Made by a program: the position numbers and the translations under genes. This document shows, piece after piece, positions 17,750 to 28,112 of a stretch of 57,651 nucleotides of DNA. How positions within the stretch are numbered: position 1 is the stretch's first letter; each line of letters opens with the position of its first letter. The DNA comes from an uncultured Opitutales bacterium. GTDB taxonomy: Bacteria > Verrucomicrobiota > Verrucomicrobiia > Opitutales > Intestinicryptomonadaceae. The stretch lies in the NCBI GenBank assembly GCA_944390805.1, contig CALXQW010000028.1, positions 1 through 57,651 of the forward strand. The letters are read 5' to 3'. The notes under the pieces are model-generated. The model ran no database searches. It was not told the DNA's origin and saw nothing but the letters and a program-made list of their open reading frames with translations.

Positions 17750-18544
17750 CTATACTTTCTTCCTTGTTATTATTTGGGCTATTAAAGCCACAGAAAAAGT
17801 TAGCGCCATAAACACTACCGACAACGCGTTGATTATGGCCGGAGTTCCGTGCTTCATCATGCTGTACACCTTGACTGGCAAGGTTGTGCTGCCAGGACCG
17901 CCTACAAAAAATGTCACGACGAAATCATCCATCGATAGCGTGAAGGCCATCATCGCTCCCGCCGCTATACCTGGGCCAAGCACGGGAAGCAGAATCTTTA
18001 AAATTATCACTCTCCAGTTTGCGCCCAAGTCGCGCGCGGCATGTATGAGGTTGAAGTCAAAATCTTGCAGGCGCGCCAACACTACAAATGTAACAAAACT
18101 GACACAGAAGGTTATGTGCGCGCATATAACCGTAAACAACCCCAACTCTATCTTCAGGCTGACGAAGAATAAAAGCAGGCTGATTCCCATCAGAATGTCG
18201 GGCATGACAAGCGGAGCATAGGTTATTGCGTAGTTGAATTTTTGCAGGCGGCTTTTATAAAGATTCAGAACCCATGCCGCAAGAGTGCCAAGCACGGTTG
18301 AAACCAGCGTTGCGCTTAGGGCTATATAGAGGGTGTTCAAAGTTGCCTCTATCACGCCTCTGTCGTTGAAGAGAGCCTCGTACCACCTGAGGGAAAAACC
18401 CGCCCATTTTCCTCCAAACCTCGACTCGTTGAAAGACTGCGCCACAAGTATCACTATGGGCATATACAAGAATATCATCACGAATATCGTGATTATCAGC
18501 GATGTCGATTTTAACGACGAAAACTTTCCCCGTGCTGCGCTCAT
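17750..18544 (-). CDS. potC: Polyamine ABC transporter permease PotC
   Basis: Inner-membrane permease with six predicted helices, about 264 residues. The coupling-helix EAA motif is HAARDLGANWRVIILKILLPVLGPG, which contacts PotA. The ATG at 18544 overlaps the potB stop as ATGA, a tight translational coupling. A longer reading from 18643 would extend deep into potB and lacks support. Confidence 0.93.
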   Translation of the reverse strand: MSAARGKFSSLKSTSLIITIFVMIFLYMPIVILVAQSFNESRFGGKWAGFSLRWYEALFNDRGVIEATLNTLYIALSATLVSTVLGTLAAWVLNLYKSRLQKFNYAITYAPLVMPDILMGISLLLFFVSLKIELGLFTVICAHITFCVSFVTFVVLARLQDFDFNLIHAARDLGANWRVIILKILLPVLGPGIAAGAMMAFTLSMDDFVVTFFVGGPGSTTLPVKVYSMMKHGTPAIINALSVVFMALTFSVALIAQIITRKKV

Positions 18545-19482
18545 TGCCTTGAAACCGCCTCCGTCTCCACCTTTGCGCCGCTTTCTGAGCGTTTGCGCCC
18601 CCCGCCGAATAAGAATGCCAAAAACGGTATGGCTATTATGCACGCAAGTACAACAGATATTGCCGCAGCTTCGGGCAGATTTCTGTTGGCCATGGCCCTA
18701 AATGCTATTTTGTTGCCGAGAAGCTCGCAGTCTATGCCGCCCACAAGATCGGGTATTGCGTACGACCCGAGCGCCGGAATGAAAACTATAAGAAACGCCG
18801 TTATAATTCCCCGCCTTATTCCAGGAAGATATATCAGGCAAAACGCCCTGAACCTTCCGGCGCCGAGGTCGCGCGCGGCCTCCAGAAGGGAAAAGTCGAA
18901 ACGTTCGCTAGCCGCATATATTGGAAGTATCGCAAAAGAAAGATGCGTATATACGCTAACTATTATAACTGCAGCCATGTTGTTTAGCAAAAACACGTCT
19001 TCAGGAATTATTCCAACACTTATCAGCGCCGTCCTTATTATCCCGTCCGGATGAAGCAGCAACTTCCATGCAAAAATTCTTATCAGAAAGTTTGTCCAAA
19101 GAGGTATTATTACAAGCAGCAGTAGCCAATTTTTGTACTTCTTGTCCTGCCTCGATATCCAGTAGCCCACAGGCACGGCAAGAAAAAGGCATATGGCAGT
19201 AATGACAAAGCTAACCCACACAGTGCGCCACATTATGCGCGCATAGTTTATATTGAAAACCTCCTTTATGGTTTCCAAAGTCCAAGAGGTTCCTATTCCG
19301 CCAGAACTGTCCGCCGTCTTGAAGGCTATTGCAAAAACCATAGCGGCAGGTACCGCAAAAAAGAACAATAGCCAAAGCAAAGACGGCAGCGTAAGCGACG
19401 CCTCGCAAAACTTTCCCCGTCCTATCGGGCTGGGCACATGCGCCAGCGAAGACGGTTTTGCGGTTATCTCGCCAGTATTCAT
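18541..19482 (-). CDS. potB: Polyamine ABC transporter permease PotB
   Basis: The 313 residues include about 30 cytosolic residues, then six membrane helices starting near 28. The EAA coupling motif is EAARDLGAGRFRAFCLIYLPGI. It pairs with PotC to form the channel. The start lies 14 bases after potA. The N-terminal cytosolic extension is slightly longer than usual, but nothing else is odd. Confidence 0.93.
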   Translation of the reverse strand: MNTGEITAKPSSLAHVPSPIGRGKFCEASLTLPSLLWLLFFFAVPAAMVFAIAFKTADSSGGIGTSWTLETIKEVFNINYARIMWRTVWVSFVITAICLFLAVPVGYWISRQDKKYKNWLLLLVIIPLWTNFLIRIFAWKLLLHPDGIIRTALISVGIIPEDVFLLNNMAAVIIVSVYTHLSFAILPIYAASERFDFSLLEAARDLGAGRFRAFCLIYLPGIRRGIITAFLIVFIPALGSYAIPDLVGGIDCELLGNKIAFRAMANRNLPEAAAISVVLACIIAIPFLAFLFGGGRKRSESGAKVETEAVSRQ

Positions 19483-19496
19483 CTTTTCTTAAAACC

Positions 19497-20600
19497 TCAG
19501 TCTCTAGTTTTGGGAAGGGTTGTGACGTCGTCGCTGTGCCAGGCTATCCAGATCTCGTCGTCCCAAGTGGGCTGCTTCTGGTCGAGGTAGCAGCGGTTGT
19601 GCTGCTGCAAAACGTTTATACGCATGCCGTTTGTCTCTACCCAGTAGCGAGTTTGCGCGCCCTGGTAGATTATGTCTATAAGCTTGGCCTTTATGAAATT
19701 CTGATGCTCCATAGCGGCAGGCTTGCTTGAAAATATCCTGAACCTTTCCGGCCTTATACTGAGTGTTATCTTTGATCCCGCAGGAAATTTATGTTCGTTG
19801 AAGGCGCAAAACTCTCCAAGCCCAGCTATGTCAACTTTCATGTATTCGGAGTCTATAACAGAGCTTACCGTAGCGTCGAAAAGATTTGTGTCTCCTATGA
19901 AACTTGCCACAAACTTCGTTGCAGGATTCTCGTAAATTTCCGCCGGAGTCCCAACCTGCTCTATGCGGCCGTCGTTCATTACGGCTATGTGGTCGCTCAG
20001 GCTCATGGCCTCGTTTTGGTCGTGCGTTACATATATAAACGTAGTTCCGAAAACATCGTGGATTCTGTCGAGCTCAAGAAGCATGTACTGCCTAAGCTTA
20101 AGGTCGAGCGCCGCAAGCGGCTCATCGAGCAGAAGCAGCTTCGGATAATTTATCAGCGCGCGGACTATCGCAACCCTCTGCTTTTGCCCCCCGCTTATCT
20201 GGTCGGGACGCTTGTTGGCATGGGCGCTCATCCTAACTATCTCAAGCATCTCGCCAACCTGCTTTTTTACTTCCGACTCCTTCATTCCCGCTATGCGCGG
20301 CCCGAAAGCCACGTTGTCCCAAATTGTCATGTGCGGAAACAGCGCGTAGTTCTGAAAAACCGTGTTTACCTTGCGCTTGTTTGGGGAAAGATTTGTTACG
20401 TTCTTGCCGTCGAGCCAGACTGTGCCGGAATCGGGAGTTTCAAATCCTCCGGCTATTCTAAGAATTGTAGTCTTGCCGCAGCCGCTGGGCCCAAGCAACG
20501 AGAACACCTCGCCGCACTTTACGCTGATACAGACGTCTTTGACCACATGGTGCTCGCCGAAAGACTTGTCAACATTGACCAACTCGAAGAAATCCGACAT
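19497..20600 (-). CDS. potA: Polyamine ABC transporter ATPase PotA
   Basis: ATP-binding subunit that powers the PotBCD importer. The 367 residues have Walker A GPSGCGKTT near residue 39, the Q-loop FQNYALFPH, signature SGGQKQRVAI near 135, Walker B LLLLDEPLAALD and the H-loop THDQ. A C-terminal TOBE-like regulatory domain follows from about 240. It is the first gene of the potABCD operon, as in most bacteria. Confidence 0.95.
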   Translation of the reverse strand: MSDFFELVNVDKSFGEHHVVKDVCISVKCGEVFSLLGPSGCGKTTILRIAGGFETPDSGTVWLDGKNVTNLSPNKRKVNTVFQNYALFPHMTIWDNVAFGPRIAGMKESEVKKQVGEMLEIVRMSAHANKRPDQISGGQKQRVAIVRALINYPKLLLLDEPLAALDLKLRQYMLLELDRIHDVFGTTFIYVTHDQNEAMSLSDHIAVMNDGRIEQVGTPAEIYENPATKFVASFIGDTNLFDATVSSVIDSEYMKVDIAGLGEFCAFNEHKFPAGSKITLSIRPERFRIFSSKPAAMEHQNFIKAKLIDIIYQGAQTRYWVETNGMRINVLQQHNRCYLDQKQPTWDDEIWIAWHSDDVTTLPKTRD

Positions 20601-20775
20601 CTCTTTAGCTAACTGAACATTGTTGTGTTTTATTAATTAAATTTCGTCGATAAAGCACACTTTGCCATAGATTAAAAGAAAATTTTCAAAAATTTTTTGC
20701 ACCAAGCTCTTCGCCCCCGCAAATTTTTTTACGCAAAATCTGCAAGTCTATGGCAGATACAACCTTTTGCGCGCA

Positions 20776-21765
20776 TCAGAGCACCTCGCATTTGAGCCTC
20801 TGCCTGCGCCTTATCGCAAACGTGAAAACTATAAATATTACAGACAAAACAATCAGCCCAACCCAGCCGTCAGACAGCTTCATGGAACCAACTATCCTCA
20901 TGGTTTGGGCGTCGTTGCAGTTTGCCAAAAACGAGTTGAACACAAATATCATCCATACTATGCCCGCATGAAACCCTATCGGAGAACCCAGCGAACGCGT
21001 ATATAAATACATCGCCGAAAGCGCCATGCCAAATATCGTAAGGGTTGCAAACATAAGCGGGTCGAATGTCATGAAAACCCCAACCGTGTCGTAATAGGCC
21101 ACTATGAATCCTATATCCCATGAGGAACTGTGCACATCTATGTTGTCCCAAATGCTGTTCGGCACCTTGAAATGTTTGTACGCAAAAAATAAAGATGAAA
21201 ATAATATGCCAGAAAACGCTCCCCATGCAGTGTAAAAACATCTGAGCACAAGCGCCCTAAATACAAGCTCCTCTATAAAGGCAACAGCCAGGGCTCCAAG
21301 CAGGCCGCCAAAAATCGCCTTTGCTATGCGGGCAGAGTTCGTCTCTGGAGATATCACCACATCGGTAAAGGCTATCTGCACGGCAAATATAGCCACAGCC
21401 AAGATTATGCCAAAGGCAAAGTATTTGAGAAATTTTATAAGATTGTCGGCACTTGGAGTAAGACCCAGATTCTTCAGGCTCAGCAGGGAGCACTTCTTTA
21501 GAATCCAAGGCAGGGCAAGTATTATTGGTATATAGCGTATGCGGTCGAAGAAATTGTCCACGCCCTTGTCCACAAGCCATTGGGTTGTCTCTGAATGGAA
21601 GGTACTGTTGTACCATTTTGCTATGGCGTAAATCGGAGGCGTCAGCACTGCGGCAAAGAGCGTTGCAAACACATACACCCCAAGAAACAGTTTCAAACCT
21701 CTGTATGAGCTTTGCCAAATATCAAGCCCAAATAGCATGAGGGGCTTTTCCTTTTTCAAAATCAT
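20776..21765 (-). CDS. CPBP-family intramembrane protease
   Basis: Polytopic membrane protein of 329 residues with about eight hydrophobic segments. The CPBP (Abi/CAAX protease-like) motifs are visible: EELVFRA (Glu-Glu-x-x-x-Arg), the His in FAYKHF, and FHAG near the C-terminus. These form the glutamate-type active site in the membrane. Family members process prenylated or other membrane substrates, or modify bacteriocin immunity; the substrate here is unknown. It lies upstream of potA on the same strand with a 175-base gap. Confidence 0.85.
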   Translation of the reverse strand: MILKKEKPLMLFGLDIWQSSYRGLKLFLGVYVFATLFAAVLTPPIYAIAKWYNSTFHSETTQWLVDKGVDNFFDRIRYIPIILALPWILKKCSLLSLKNLGLTPSADNLIKFLKYFAFGIILAVAIFAVQIAFTDVVISPETNSARIAKAIFGGLLGALAVAFIEELVFRALVLRCFYTAWGAFSGILFSSLFFAYKHFKVPNSIWDNIDVHSSSWDIGFIVAYYDTVGVFMTFDPLMFATLTIFGMALSAMYLYTRSLGSPIGFHAGIVWMIFVFNSFLANCNDAQTMRIVGSMKLSDGWVGLIVLSVIFIVFTFAIRRRQRLKCEVL

Positions 21766-21847
21766 GGTATTATAGATTGCGATAAAATCTTTCCGGTCAA
21801 TTAAAAAAGACCCCTATATATCTTTCGCATCATGGTGCCCGGAGATA

Positions 21848-22480
21848 TTAGCGCTCTACTGCAACAATCTTTATGGCGCTGCTTGGGCACATGTTGGCGC
21901 AGGCGCCGCAGCCTACGCATAGGTTTGGAGCTATATCGGGAATAGTGGTGTCTGAGTTGCCCGGCAGAGGAGCCATTTCAAGAGCGGCTGCCGGACAGGC
22001 TTCGGCGCATATTGCGCACATGCCGTCGGAATTTTTCACATTCAGGCAGAGAGTTTCCTCCAATACGGCAAGCCCTATTTTTAACGTGAGTTTTTCTTGC
22101 TTGCTTACAGGCATGAGAGCTCCGGTGGGGCAGGCGTCCATGCATGAAGTGCATGTGTATATGCAATAACCAGATTTGAAATCCATCTCAACTCCGGATA
22201 TTGTCTTATTGGGCTTTATGACAAATCCATCGCATGCCCCAACGCAGGCCATGCAGCCTGTGCAGAGTTCTTCAAATCTGTCTATGCCTGCTCTCGACGG
22301 CGGAAATATTTTTTTTACAAGATTCTTTTTGAGTTTTGAATCTTTGCCTGCTGTATTCTTATTTTCTGAAAGATTTTTTTGGGGCGGTGTAGTTCGCATA
22401 TTTCCAGACAGAGCGGCAAGCGGCGCAAGAGAGCATATTGCCGCCGTGCAGAATGAGCGTCTGGATATTTTTTGCGCCAT
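21848..22480 (-). CDS. Tat-exported ferredoxin-type protein with four Fe-S sites
   Basis: The 210 residues start with SRRSFCTAA, a twin-arginine signal, so the folded iron-sulphur protein is probably exported. Four Cys-rich sites follow: CTGCMACVGAC, CIYTCTSCMDAC, a variant third with C-LNVKNSDGMCAICAEAC, and CVGCGACANMC. Each has three close Cys plus a later Cys-Pro, giving probable 4Fe-4S clusters. The overall form resembles NapG/MauM ferredoxins, which pass electrons to periplasmic reductases. No such reductase is adjacent, so its partner is unknown. Confidence 0.85.
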   Translation of the reverse strand: MAQKISRRSFCTAAICSLAPLAALSGNMRTTPPQKNLSENKNTAGKDSKLKKNLVKKIFPPSRAGIDRFEELCTGCMACVGACDGFVIKPNKTISGVEMDFKSGYCIYTCTSCMDACPTGALMPVSKQEKLTLKIGLAVLEETLCLNVKNSDGMCAICAEACPAAALEMAPLPGNSDTTIPDIAPNLCVGCGACANMCPSSAIKIVAVER

Positions 22481-22556
22481 GCGTTTTAAAAAACTTTAAA
22501 ATTGTCTTTTGTTTTAGAAATGCAAAACATTTCGGGCGAATTTAAAAAACATAAAG

Positions 22557-23189
22557 ATGCCTTACCAACAGAAATCGAGAGAAGAGGGCGAGAAACTTTC
22601 CGCCGAGCGCCGGGCGCAGCGGGTAGAGAAGCTCAAATTGTCAGTTTCAGAGATGATGTCCACAGATTTTGCCCGCGGCAGAAATCTCATAACTTTTGAG
22701 ATAGGCTGCGGCAAGGGGCATTTTCTAAGCGCGTATGCTGAAAATTTTAAGGACGAACTTTGCGTTGGGGTGGACTTGATAAGTTCTCGCATAAGGGATT
22801 CCAGAAACAAGGTTGCCCGTATGGGGTTGCAAAACGCCTTTTTTGAAAAGGCTGAGGCGGGTGAGTATCTCGATGCTCTTGGAGACGGCATTCTGTGTGA
22901 AAAGATATTTATAATGTTTCCGGATCCTTGGCCGAAGAAACGCCATTTCAAGCGCAGGCTAATACAGACAGATTTTCTAAACATGCTTGCCTCTCATTGC
23001 GCGAGCGGTGCCCGCTTGTATTTTAGGACCGACCACGACGGATATTTTCAGTGGGCCCGAGAGCTTATCGGAAATAACGAAAACTGGCGCATATTGCCCG
23101 GGGAGGATTTGCCTTTTGAGGCTGTAAGCCAATTTCAGAGAATTTTGCCCGTATTTAATACTCTCTGCTGCCAGTTGATAGAAAAGTGA
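22557..23189 (+). CDS. trmB: tRNA (guanine-N7)-methyltransferase TrmB
   Basis: Methylates N7 of G46 in the variable loop of tRNA using SAM. The 210 residues fit the family. The SAM-binding motif I is FEIGCGKGHFLSAYA and motif II VGVDL, and the TrmB-specific MFPDPWPKKRHFKRRLIQ is present near residue 120. The N-terminus is charged and helical, as usual. It is monocistronic and divergent from the ferredoxin gene. Confidence 0.95.
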   Translation: MPYQQKSREEGEKLSAERRAQRVEKLKLSVSEMMSTDFARGRNLITFEIGCGKGHFLSAYAENFKDELCVGVDLISSRIRDSRNKVARMGLQNAFFEKAEAGEYLDALGDGILCEKIFIMFPDPWPKKRHFKRRLIQTDFLNMLASHCASGARLYFRTDHDGYFQWARELIGNNENWRILPGEDLPFEAVSQFQRILPVFNTLCCQLIEK

Positions 23190-23433
23190 GCCTAGGTGCT
23201 TTTATATTTTATAAAAAAAAGGGCAGGGTTTACCGTTTTTTTAGGCTTTATTGCTGGGGTAGTTTTCCGCTTTTCAGCAACTTTTTCTGCGGGTTTGAGG
23301 GTGTTTTTGCAAAATTCTGGTGCGGAAAAAGTTCAAAATAAAATGAAAAAATAGCTTGATTAGTGTTTCGGTTTGCGGAAAATACATAATTTTGGTTTGG
23401 GGGGCAATTCCCTTAAACGGCAAAAGGAATAAA
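23190..23433 (+). promoter_or_regulatory. pckG leader region
   Basis: This 244-base gap holds a 9-bp inverted repeat, AACTTTTTC at 23279-23287 and GAAAAAGTT at 23325-23333, separated by 37 bases. It could form part of a leader structure or a regulator site. No known riboswitch was recognised. Confidence 0.3.
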
Positions 23434-25224
23434 ATGATAGATCCAAATACCATTAAGAACAAAGCCCTGCTGGCATGGGTTGACGGCATAGCCAAGATAA
23501 CCACGCCAGATAAAGTTCAATTCTGCGATGGTTCGCAGGAAGAAGCCGATGCGCTCTTCAAGATGATGATGGACAAAGGTGTCTGCATCAAGCTAAACGA
23601 AGAGAAGCACCCCAACAGCTATTACTTCCGTTCCGATCCTCGAGACGTCGCCCGTGTGGAGTCCCGCACATTCATATGCTCAAAGAGCAAGCGCGACGCT
23701 GGTCCGACCAATAATTGGATGGATCCAAAAGAGATGAAGGCGAAACTTCACGACCTCATGCAGGGTTGCATGAAGGGCCGTACGATGTATGTAATACCCT
23801 TTAGCATGGGTCCGATTGGTGGGCCAATCTCCCAGATAGGCGTTGAAATTACGGACTCTCCGTATGTTGTTGTAAGCATGAGAATCATGGCGAGGGTTTC
23901 CCCGAAGGTTCTCGATCTGCTTGGAGAGAATGGCAAATTTGTTCCGTGCTTCCACTCGGTAGGCAAGCCGATCAACACGCCTGAGGACGATGTTGCATGG
24001 CCGTGCAATCCGGAGAACACATACATAGCCCACTTCCCTGAGGAGCGCCTCATAATGAGCATAGGTTCCGGCTACGGCGGCAACGCTCTGCTCGGCAAGA
24101 AGTGCTTGTCTTTGCGCATAGCTTCCGCAATGGGTAAGGACGAAGGTTGGATGGCTGAGCACATGCTCATCCTCGGCGTAAAGGAGCCCAACGGCAGGAA
24201 GACTTACGTCACGGCGGCGTTCCCGTCGGCTTGCGGCAAGACGAACTTTGCAATGCTCATACCTCCGGCGGAGATGCGCCAGGAAGGTTGGGAGGTTTCC
24301 TGCGTTGGAGACGATATTGCTTGGATAAAGCCCGCTGCAGACGGCAAGCTTTATGCTATCAATCCTGAGAATGGATTCTTTGGCGTAGCTCCGGGAACTA
24401 GCGTAAAGACCAATCCGAATGCTATGGCTTCCTGCTCCCGCGACAGTATCTTTACAAACGTCGCTTTGACAGAAGACGGCGATGTATGGTGGGAAGGCAT
24501 GACCAAGGAGCCTCCGGCAAATCTTACCGACTGGAAAGGCAGAAAGTGGTCTAAGGATTTGGGCGAGCCTGCTGCTCATCCGAACAGCCGTTTCACTGCG
24601 CCTATACGCAACTGTCCTTCTCTCGACGAGAATGCCGACAAGCTTGAGGGCGTTCCGATTTCTGTGATGATAGTTGGCGGAAGGCGTCCGAACGGAATAC
24701 CGCTTGTATTTGAGGCATTCAATTGGACGCACGGCATATATTTGGGCGCTATGATGGGTTCAGAGCTTACGGCTGCTGCTGAAGGCACGGTAGGCAAGCT
24801 TCGTTCCGACCCGATGGCTATGCTGCCATTCTGCGGCTACAACATGGCTGATTATCTTGGACATCTTGTGAAGATGGGCAAGGGCTTGGAGCTGACTCCG
24901 CATTTCTACCATGTAAACTGGTTTAGGAAAGACAAGGAAGGCAACTTCATGTGGCCTGGATTCGGCGACAACGCCAGAGTTTTGGCTTGGATGGTAAAGC
25001 GCGTGCATGGCGAGGCTGGCGCAAAGGAGACAGCTATCGGCAACATGCCCACTTACGACGACATCAACTGGAAGGGTCTCGATTACAGCAAGGAAGACTT
25101 TGCTGCACTTATGACGTTTGATCCTGAGATAGTTGCCACGCAGCCTCTCAAGGACGAGTTGTACGAGCAGCTTCCTGAGTCTTTGAAGATAGAGAGAGCC
25201 GCCCTCTTGGAGCGTCTGTCCTAA
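23434..25224 (+). CDS. pckG: GTP-dependent phosphoenolpyruvate carboxykinase
   Basis: Converts oxaloacetate and GTP to PEP, CO2 and GDP, either for gluconeogenesis or, in fermenters, in the reverse direction to fix CO2. About 596 residues, the normal size for the GTP type. The kinase-1 loop is [12 protein letters not shown] with the reactive Cys, and the metal site GDDIAWIKP follows. The ATG at 23434 has AAAAGGAA just upstream and matches the family N-terminus; an earlier reading from 23356 is a spurious extension. A strong terminator follows. Codon use is more regular than in neighbours, suggesting high expression. Confidence 0.96.
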   Translation: MIDPNTIKNKALLAWVDGIAKITTPDKVQFCDGSQEEADALFKMMMDKGVCIKLNEEKHPNSYYFRSDPRDVARVESRTFICSKSKRDAGPTNNWMDPKEMKAKLHDLMQGCMKGRTMYVIPFSMGPIGGPISQIGVEITDSPYVVVSMRIMARVSPKVLDLLGENGKFVPCFHSVGKPINTPEDDVAWPCNPENTYIAHFPEERLIMSIGSGYGGNALLGKKCLSLRIASAMGKDEGWMAEHMLILGVKEPNGRKTYVTAAFPSACGKTNFAMLIPPAEMRQEGWEVSCVGDDIAWIKPAADGKLYAINPENGFFGVAPGTSVKTNPNAMASCSRDSIFTNVALTEDGDVWWEGMTKEPPANLTDWKGRKWSKDLGEPAAHPNSRFTAPIRNCPSLDENADKLEGVPISVMIVGGRRPNGIPLVFEAFNWTHGIYLGAMMGSELTAAAEGTVGKLRSDPMAMLPFCGYNMADYLGHLVKMGKGLELTPHFYHVNWFRKDKEGNFMWPGFGDNARVLAWMVKRVHGEAGAKETAIGNMPTYDDINWKGLDYSKEDFAALMTFDPEIVATQPLKDELYEQLPESLKIERAALLERLS

Positions 25225-25246
25225 TCTTTAAATACGGATTACATTT

Positions 25247-25277
25247 AAGCCCCGCGCAAGCGGGGCTTTTTTTTTTA
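25247..25277 (+). terminator. Rho-independent terminator of pckG
   Basis: AAGCCCCGC at 25247-25255 pairs with GCGGGGCTT at 25260-25268, with a GCAA tetraloop, followed by a long T run. This is the strongest terminator in the window. Confidence 0.95.
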
Positions 25278-25440
25278 GATAAGTGTTTATATTGTACCGA
25301 TGCTTACAGACGATTTCTTCTAACGCTTAAAATCTCAGGGATTTTTTTATTTTAGGAGTTATATTGGAATAGGCGTATAACGGGAGGAAAATAGTTCTTG
25401 GTGTTGACAAATATTTGAGGTTTGGAAAAATTTAAGAGGT

Positions 25441-26439
25441 ATGAATTCGGGCTTAAAAAAGAAACTGCTTGTACTTTGGGTGAAATTCAGGTGTCTGTTT
25501 ATTCTCAACAGTTTGGCCAGAAAGGAATTTCGTAGAAAATATTTTCCGTTCGGGTGGAAAGAGAGGAAGATATTTGACCATTACGGGGAAAGGAAGATTC
25601 ACGATAAGTCCGACAGGCCCGCGTTGATACTAGAGAAACTCTCGGAGAACAAACCTTGCCTGGTGGCAAGAATGGGCAGCGGAGAGTTGGGGATACTGGA
25701 GCATTACATATGCAATCCAAATATAAGGCATTTCCCCAAGGGGCCGGCGCGTGGCATAAGCGTCTGTTGCGGATTTTTCCCTAATGACGACGCCCATCTG
25801 CTGGAATTTTGCAAAGTTTATTCCGAGGCTCTTAAGCAGGTGGATATAATGGGAGTTTGGTTTAACAACTACGAACGCGAGGCTGTAGATAAGTATTGTC
25901 CTAAGGCCGAGCTTTGCACGCTTGAGTCTATGGATTTTGTGCATGGGGCGGAAGGTTTTTGGGGAAAATATTTAAAGGGCAAGAAAGTTTTGGTGATACA
26001 TCCGTTTGAGGACTCAATAAGGAGCCAGTATGCTCGCCGCGAGAAGCTCTTCCCGGGGAATCCAGACATATTGCCAGAGTTTGAGCTAAAGACAATAAGG
26101 GCTGTACAGAGCCTGGCCGACAATAAAGATACGCTTCCTTTCAAGACCTGGTTTGAGGCTTTAAAGAGCATGACAGACCAGATAGACAAGACAGATTTCG
26201 ACATAGCCATTATTGGAGCCGGCGCGTACGGATTGCCTCTTGGCGCGCATTGCAAGAGGATAGGCAAGCAGGCTATACATTTGGGAGGGGCAACCCAGTT
26301 GCTCTTTGGAATCATGGGAAGGCGTTGGGAGAACTACAATTCTTTTACGGATAAATATGTGAATGAATATTGGATAAGGCCGTCGGAGTCGGAGAGGCCA
26401 AAGGGCGCGGAAAAGGTTGAGGGCGCCTGTTATTTTTAA
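25441..26439 (+). CDS. GT-D fold glycosyltransferase-like protein
   Basis: The 332 residues match the DUF1792/GT-D-type family found in polysaccharide clusters. The visible landmarks are ENKPCLVARMGSGELGI near residue 70, an acidic centre, and the strongly conserved end DIAIIGAGAYGLPLGAH followed by GKQAIHLGGATQLLFG. Proteins of this family add sugars to surface glycans. No other glycan gene is adjacent, so the acceptor is unknown. It is flanked by terminator-like repeats and appears to be a stand-alone unit. Confidence 0.75.
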   Translation: MNSGLKKKLLVLWVKFRCLFILNSLARKEFRRKYFPFGWKERKIFDHYGERKIHDKSDRPALILEKLSENKPCLVARMGSGELGILEHYICNPNIRHFPKGPARGISVCCGFFPNDDAHLLEFCKVYSEALKQVDIMGVWFNNYEREAVDKYCPKAELCTLESMDFVHGAEGFWGKYLKGKKVLVIHPFEDSIRSQYARREKLFPGNPDILPEFELKTIRAVQSLADNKDTLPFKTWFEALKSMTDQIDKTDFDIAIIGAGAYGLPLGAHCKRIGKQAIHLGGATQLLFGIMGRRWENYNSFTDKYVNEYWIRPSESERPKGAEKVEGACYF

Positions 26440-26493
26440 GCTCTTCTTTTGAGGAGAATTGTTCCTATTTTTCTTTTTGTAGCAGCATAGATT

Positions 26494-26539
26494 GCTATGC
26501 GGCATAGCTATCATTTTTTGCTTTGCAAAATGTGATAGC
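26494..26539. repeat. Two tandem inverted repeats after the glycosyltransferase gene
   Basis: The first is GCTATG-CGG-CATAGC at 26494-26508. The second uses GCTATCA at 26507-26513 and TGATAGC at 26533-26539, with further pairing of the inner TTTTTGC and GCAAAA. They may act as a terminator or RNA-stability element for the preceding gene. Confidence 0.55.
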
Positions 26540-26604
26540 AATTAGGCCCTATATGCGGGTAAAAATTCTTGTAAAATGCGCGGGTGGGGTTAGATGTTTA
26601 TAGT

Positions 26605-28023
26605 ATGGCAAAGAAATCAGAACGTAAAACCGAACAGGCAAGCTGGGGTGGAAGATTTTCGGAGTCTCCCAGCAAGCTAATGCTCTCTTTTGGAGAGAGC
26701 GTGTCTTTCGACAGCGCTCTTGCGCAGTTCGACATACAAGGTTCCAAGGCCCATGCGCAGATGCTTTGCAAGTGTTCAATAATAACAAAGTCTGAATGCT
26801 CGCAAATTCTCAAGGGTCTGGATAAGATTTCTAAGACGATAGATGAGGGCAAATTTGTCTGGGACGAGAATCTTGAAGACGTCCATATGAACATAGAGCA
26901 GGCTCTCACAAAGATAGCTCCAGCCGCCGCCAAATTGCATACTGCAAGGAGCAGAAACGACCAGGTCGCCACAGATATGCGTCTGTTCTTCAAATATGCG
27001 TGTTCCGAAATTATCGTTAAGATAAGGGATCTTCTTGCGGAGCTTGTCAACTTGGCGGACGCAAATAAAGATATACTCATTCCCGGGTACACACATTTGC
27101 AGAGGGCTCAGCCCGTCAGCGTGGCGCACCATATACTTGCATGGGCAGAGATGTTTTACAGAGATTTTGAGCGTTTTGCATTTGCCAGGGAGAGCGCAAA
27201 TGTATCTCCACTTGGCAGCGGCGCTATAGCCGGCACAACTTTGCCCACAGACAGGGAGTACGAGGCTTGCCTTCTCGGATTTATAGATGAATCCGGACGT
27301 CCGCGTGTAACGCGCAACAGCATGGACGCCGTTGCCGATAGGGACGTTTTTATGGAGTTTGCCTGCGCCTGCGCGGTTTTGGGGGTGCACTTTTCGAGGG
27401 TTGCCGAAGACGTAATTCTATGGAACAGCGCGGAGTTTGGATACATAATTCTTCCTGACGCATTTACAACAGGTTCTTCCCTTATGCCACAGAAGAAGAA
27501 TCCAGATTCATTTGAGCTGTTGAGAGGTAAGTCTGCCCGCATGATAGCAAACATGAACTGTCTTTTTACCCTTGTTAAGGGTTTGCCTCTTACCTACAAC
27601 CGCGACTTGCAGGAGGATAAGCCCCCGGTATTTGATTCTTTCAGGCAGGTTATGATATGCCTTGATGTTTTGCGCGAGGCTCTCAAAGGAGCTTCTTTCA
27701 GGAGAGACAGGTGTGCTGCGGCAGTGTCGGATCCGCTGCTTCTTGCCACAGATCTAGCCGATTATTTTGTGATGAAAGGCGTGCCTTTCAGGCAGGCGCA
27801 CCATATGGTGGGGGCTTTGGTTAAGCTTTCTGAGGAGACTTCAACTCCTATAAACAAGCTCGACGATTCCTCCGTAAAGAAGATATGCCCTAAAGCCGGA
27901 AAGGATTGGCGCGATGTCTTCGATTTAAAGCGCGCCATGAAGATGCGCGAAAAGACCGGAATGCCTGGCTTCGCCCAGATAGCAAAACGCATAAAGAACT
28001 GGCGCAAGATTTTGGACTGCTAG
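26605..28023 (+). CDS. argH: Argininosuccinate lyase
   Basis: Last step of arginine synthesis, splitting argininosuccinate to arginine and fumarate. About 472 residues, all-helical fumarase/aspartase superfamily. The signature [15 protein letters not shown] with the catalytic Ser is present near residue 290, and the early [13 protein letters not shown] and TH-LQRAQP motifs supply the other active-site residues. The ATG at 26605 gives the usual N-terminus (SWGGRF near residue 14). A GTG at 26584 is a possible alternative. It is monogenic with its own terminator; other arg genes are elsewhere. Confidence 0.96.
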   Translation: MAKKSERKTEQASWGGRFSESPSKLMLSFGESVSFDSALAQFDIQGSKAHAQMLCKCSIITKSECSQILKGLDKISKTIDEGKFVWDENLEDVHMNIEQALTKIAPAAAKLHTARSRNDQVATDMRLFFKYACSEIIVKIRDLLAELVNLADANKDILIPGYTHLQRAQPVSVAHHILAWAEMFYRDFERFAFARESANVSPLGSGAIAGTTLPTDREYEACLLGFIDESGRPRVTRNSMDAVADRDVFMEFACACAVLGVHFSRVAEDVILWNSAEFGYIILPDAFTTGSSLMPQKKNPDSFELLRGKSARMIANMNCLFTLVKGLPLTYNRDLQEDKPPVFDSFRQVMICLDVLREALKGASFRRDRCAAAVSDPLLLATDLADYFVMKGVPFRQAHHMVGALVKLSEETSTPINKLDDSSVKKICPKAGKDWRDVFDLKRAMKMREKTGMPGFAQIAKRIKNWRKILDC

Positions 28024-28084
28024 TTGTTTAAATTCTGCTTTGCCGTTCTTTTGATTTCTGCCGTGCAAGGTATGATTCTTTTAG

Positions 28085-28112
28085 AAGCTCCCATATTATA
28101 GGGAGCTTTTTT
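28085..28112 (+). terminator. Rho-independent terminator of argH
   Basis: AAGCTCCC at 28085-28092 pairs with GGGAGCTT at 28101-28108, followed by a T run. Confidence 0.9.

Noticed and set aside
19791..20612. 273-residue plus-strand frame inside potA
   Set aside because: Antisense to PotA, whose ATPase motifs are complete. The reverse frame has no family motif.
23190..23433. Riboswitch upstream of pckG
   Set aside because: Only one spaced inverted repeat is seen, with no known aptamer core.
23680..24732. 350-residue minus-strand frame inside pckG
   Set aside because: It is a mirror frame of a GC-regular, highly expressed gene and shows no recognisable domain.
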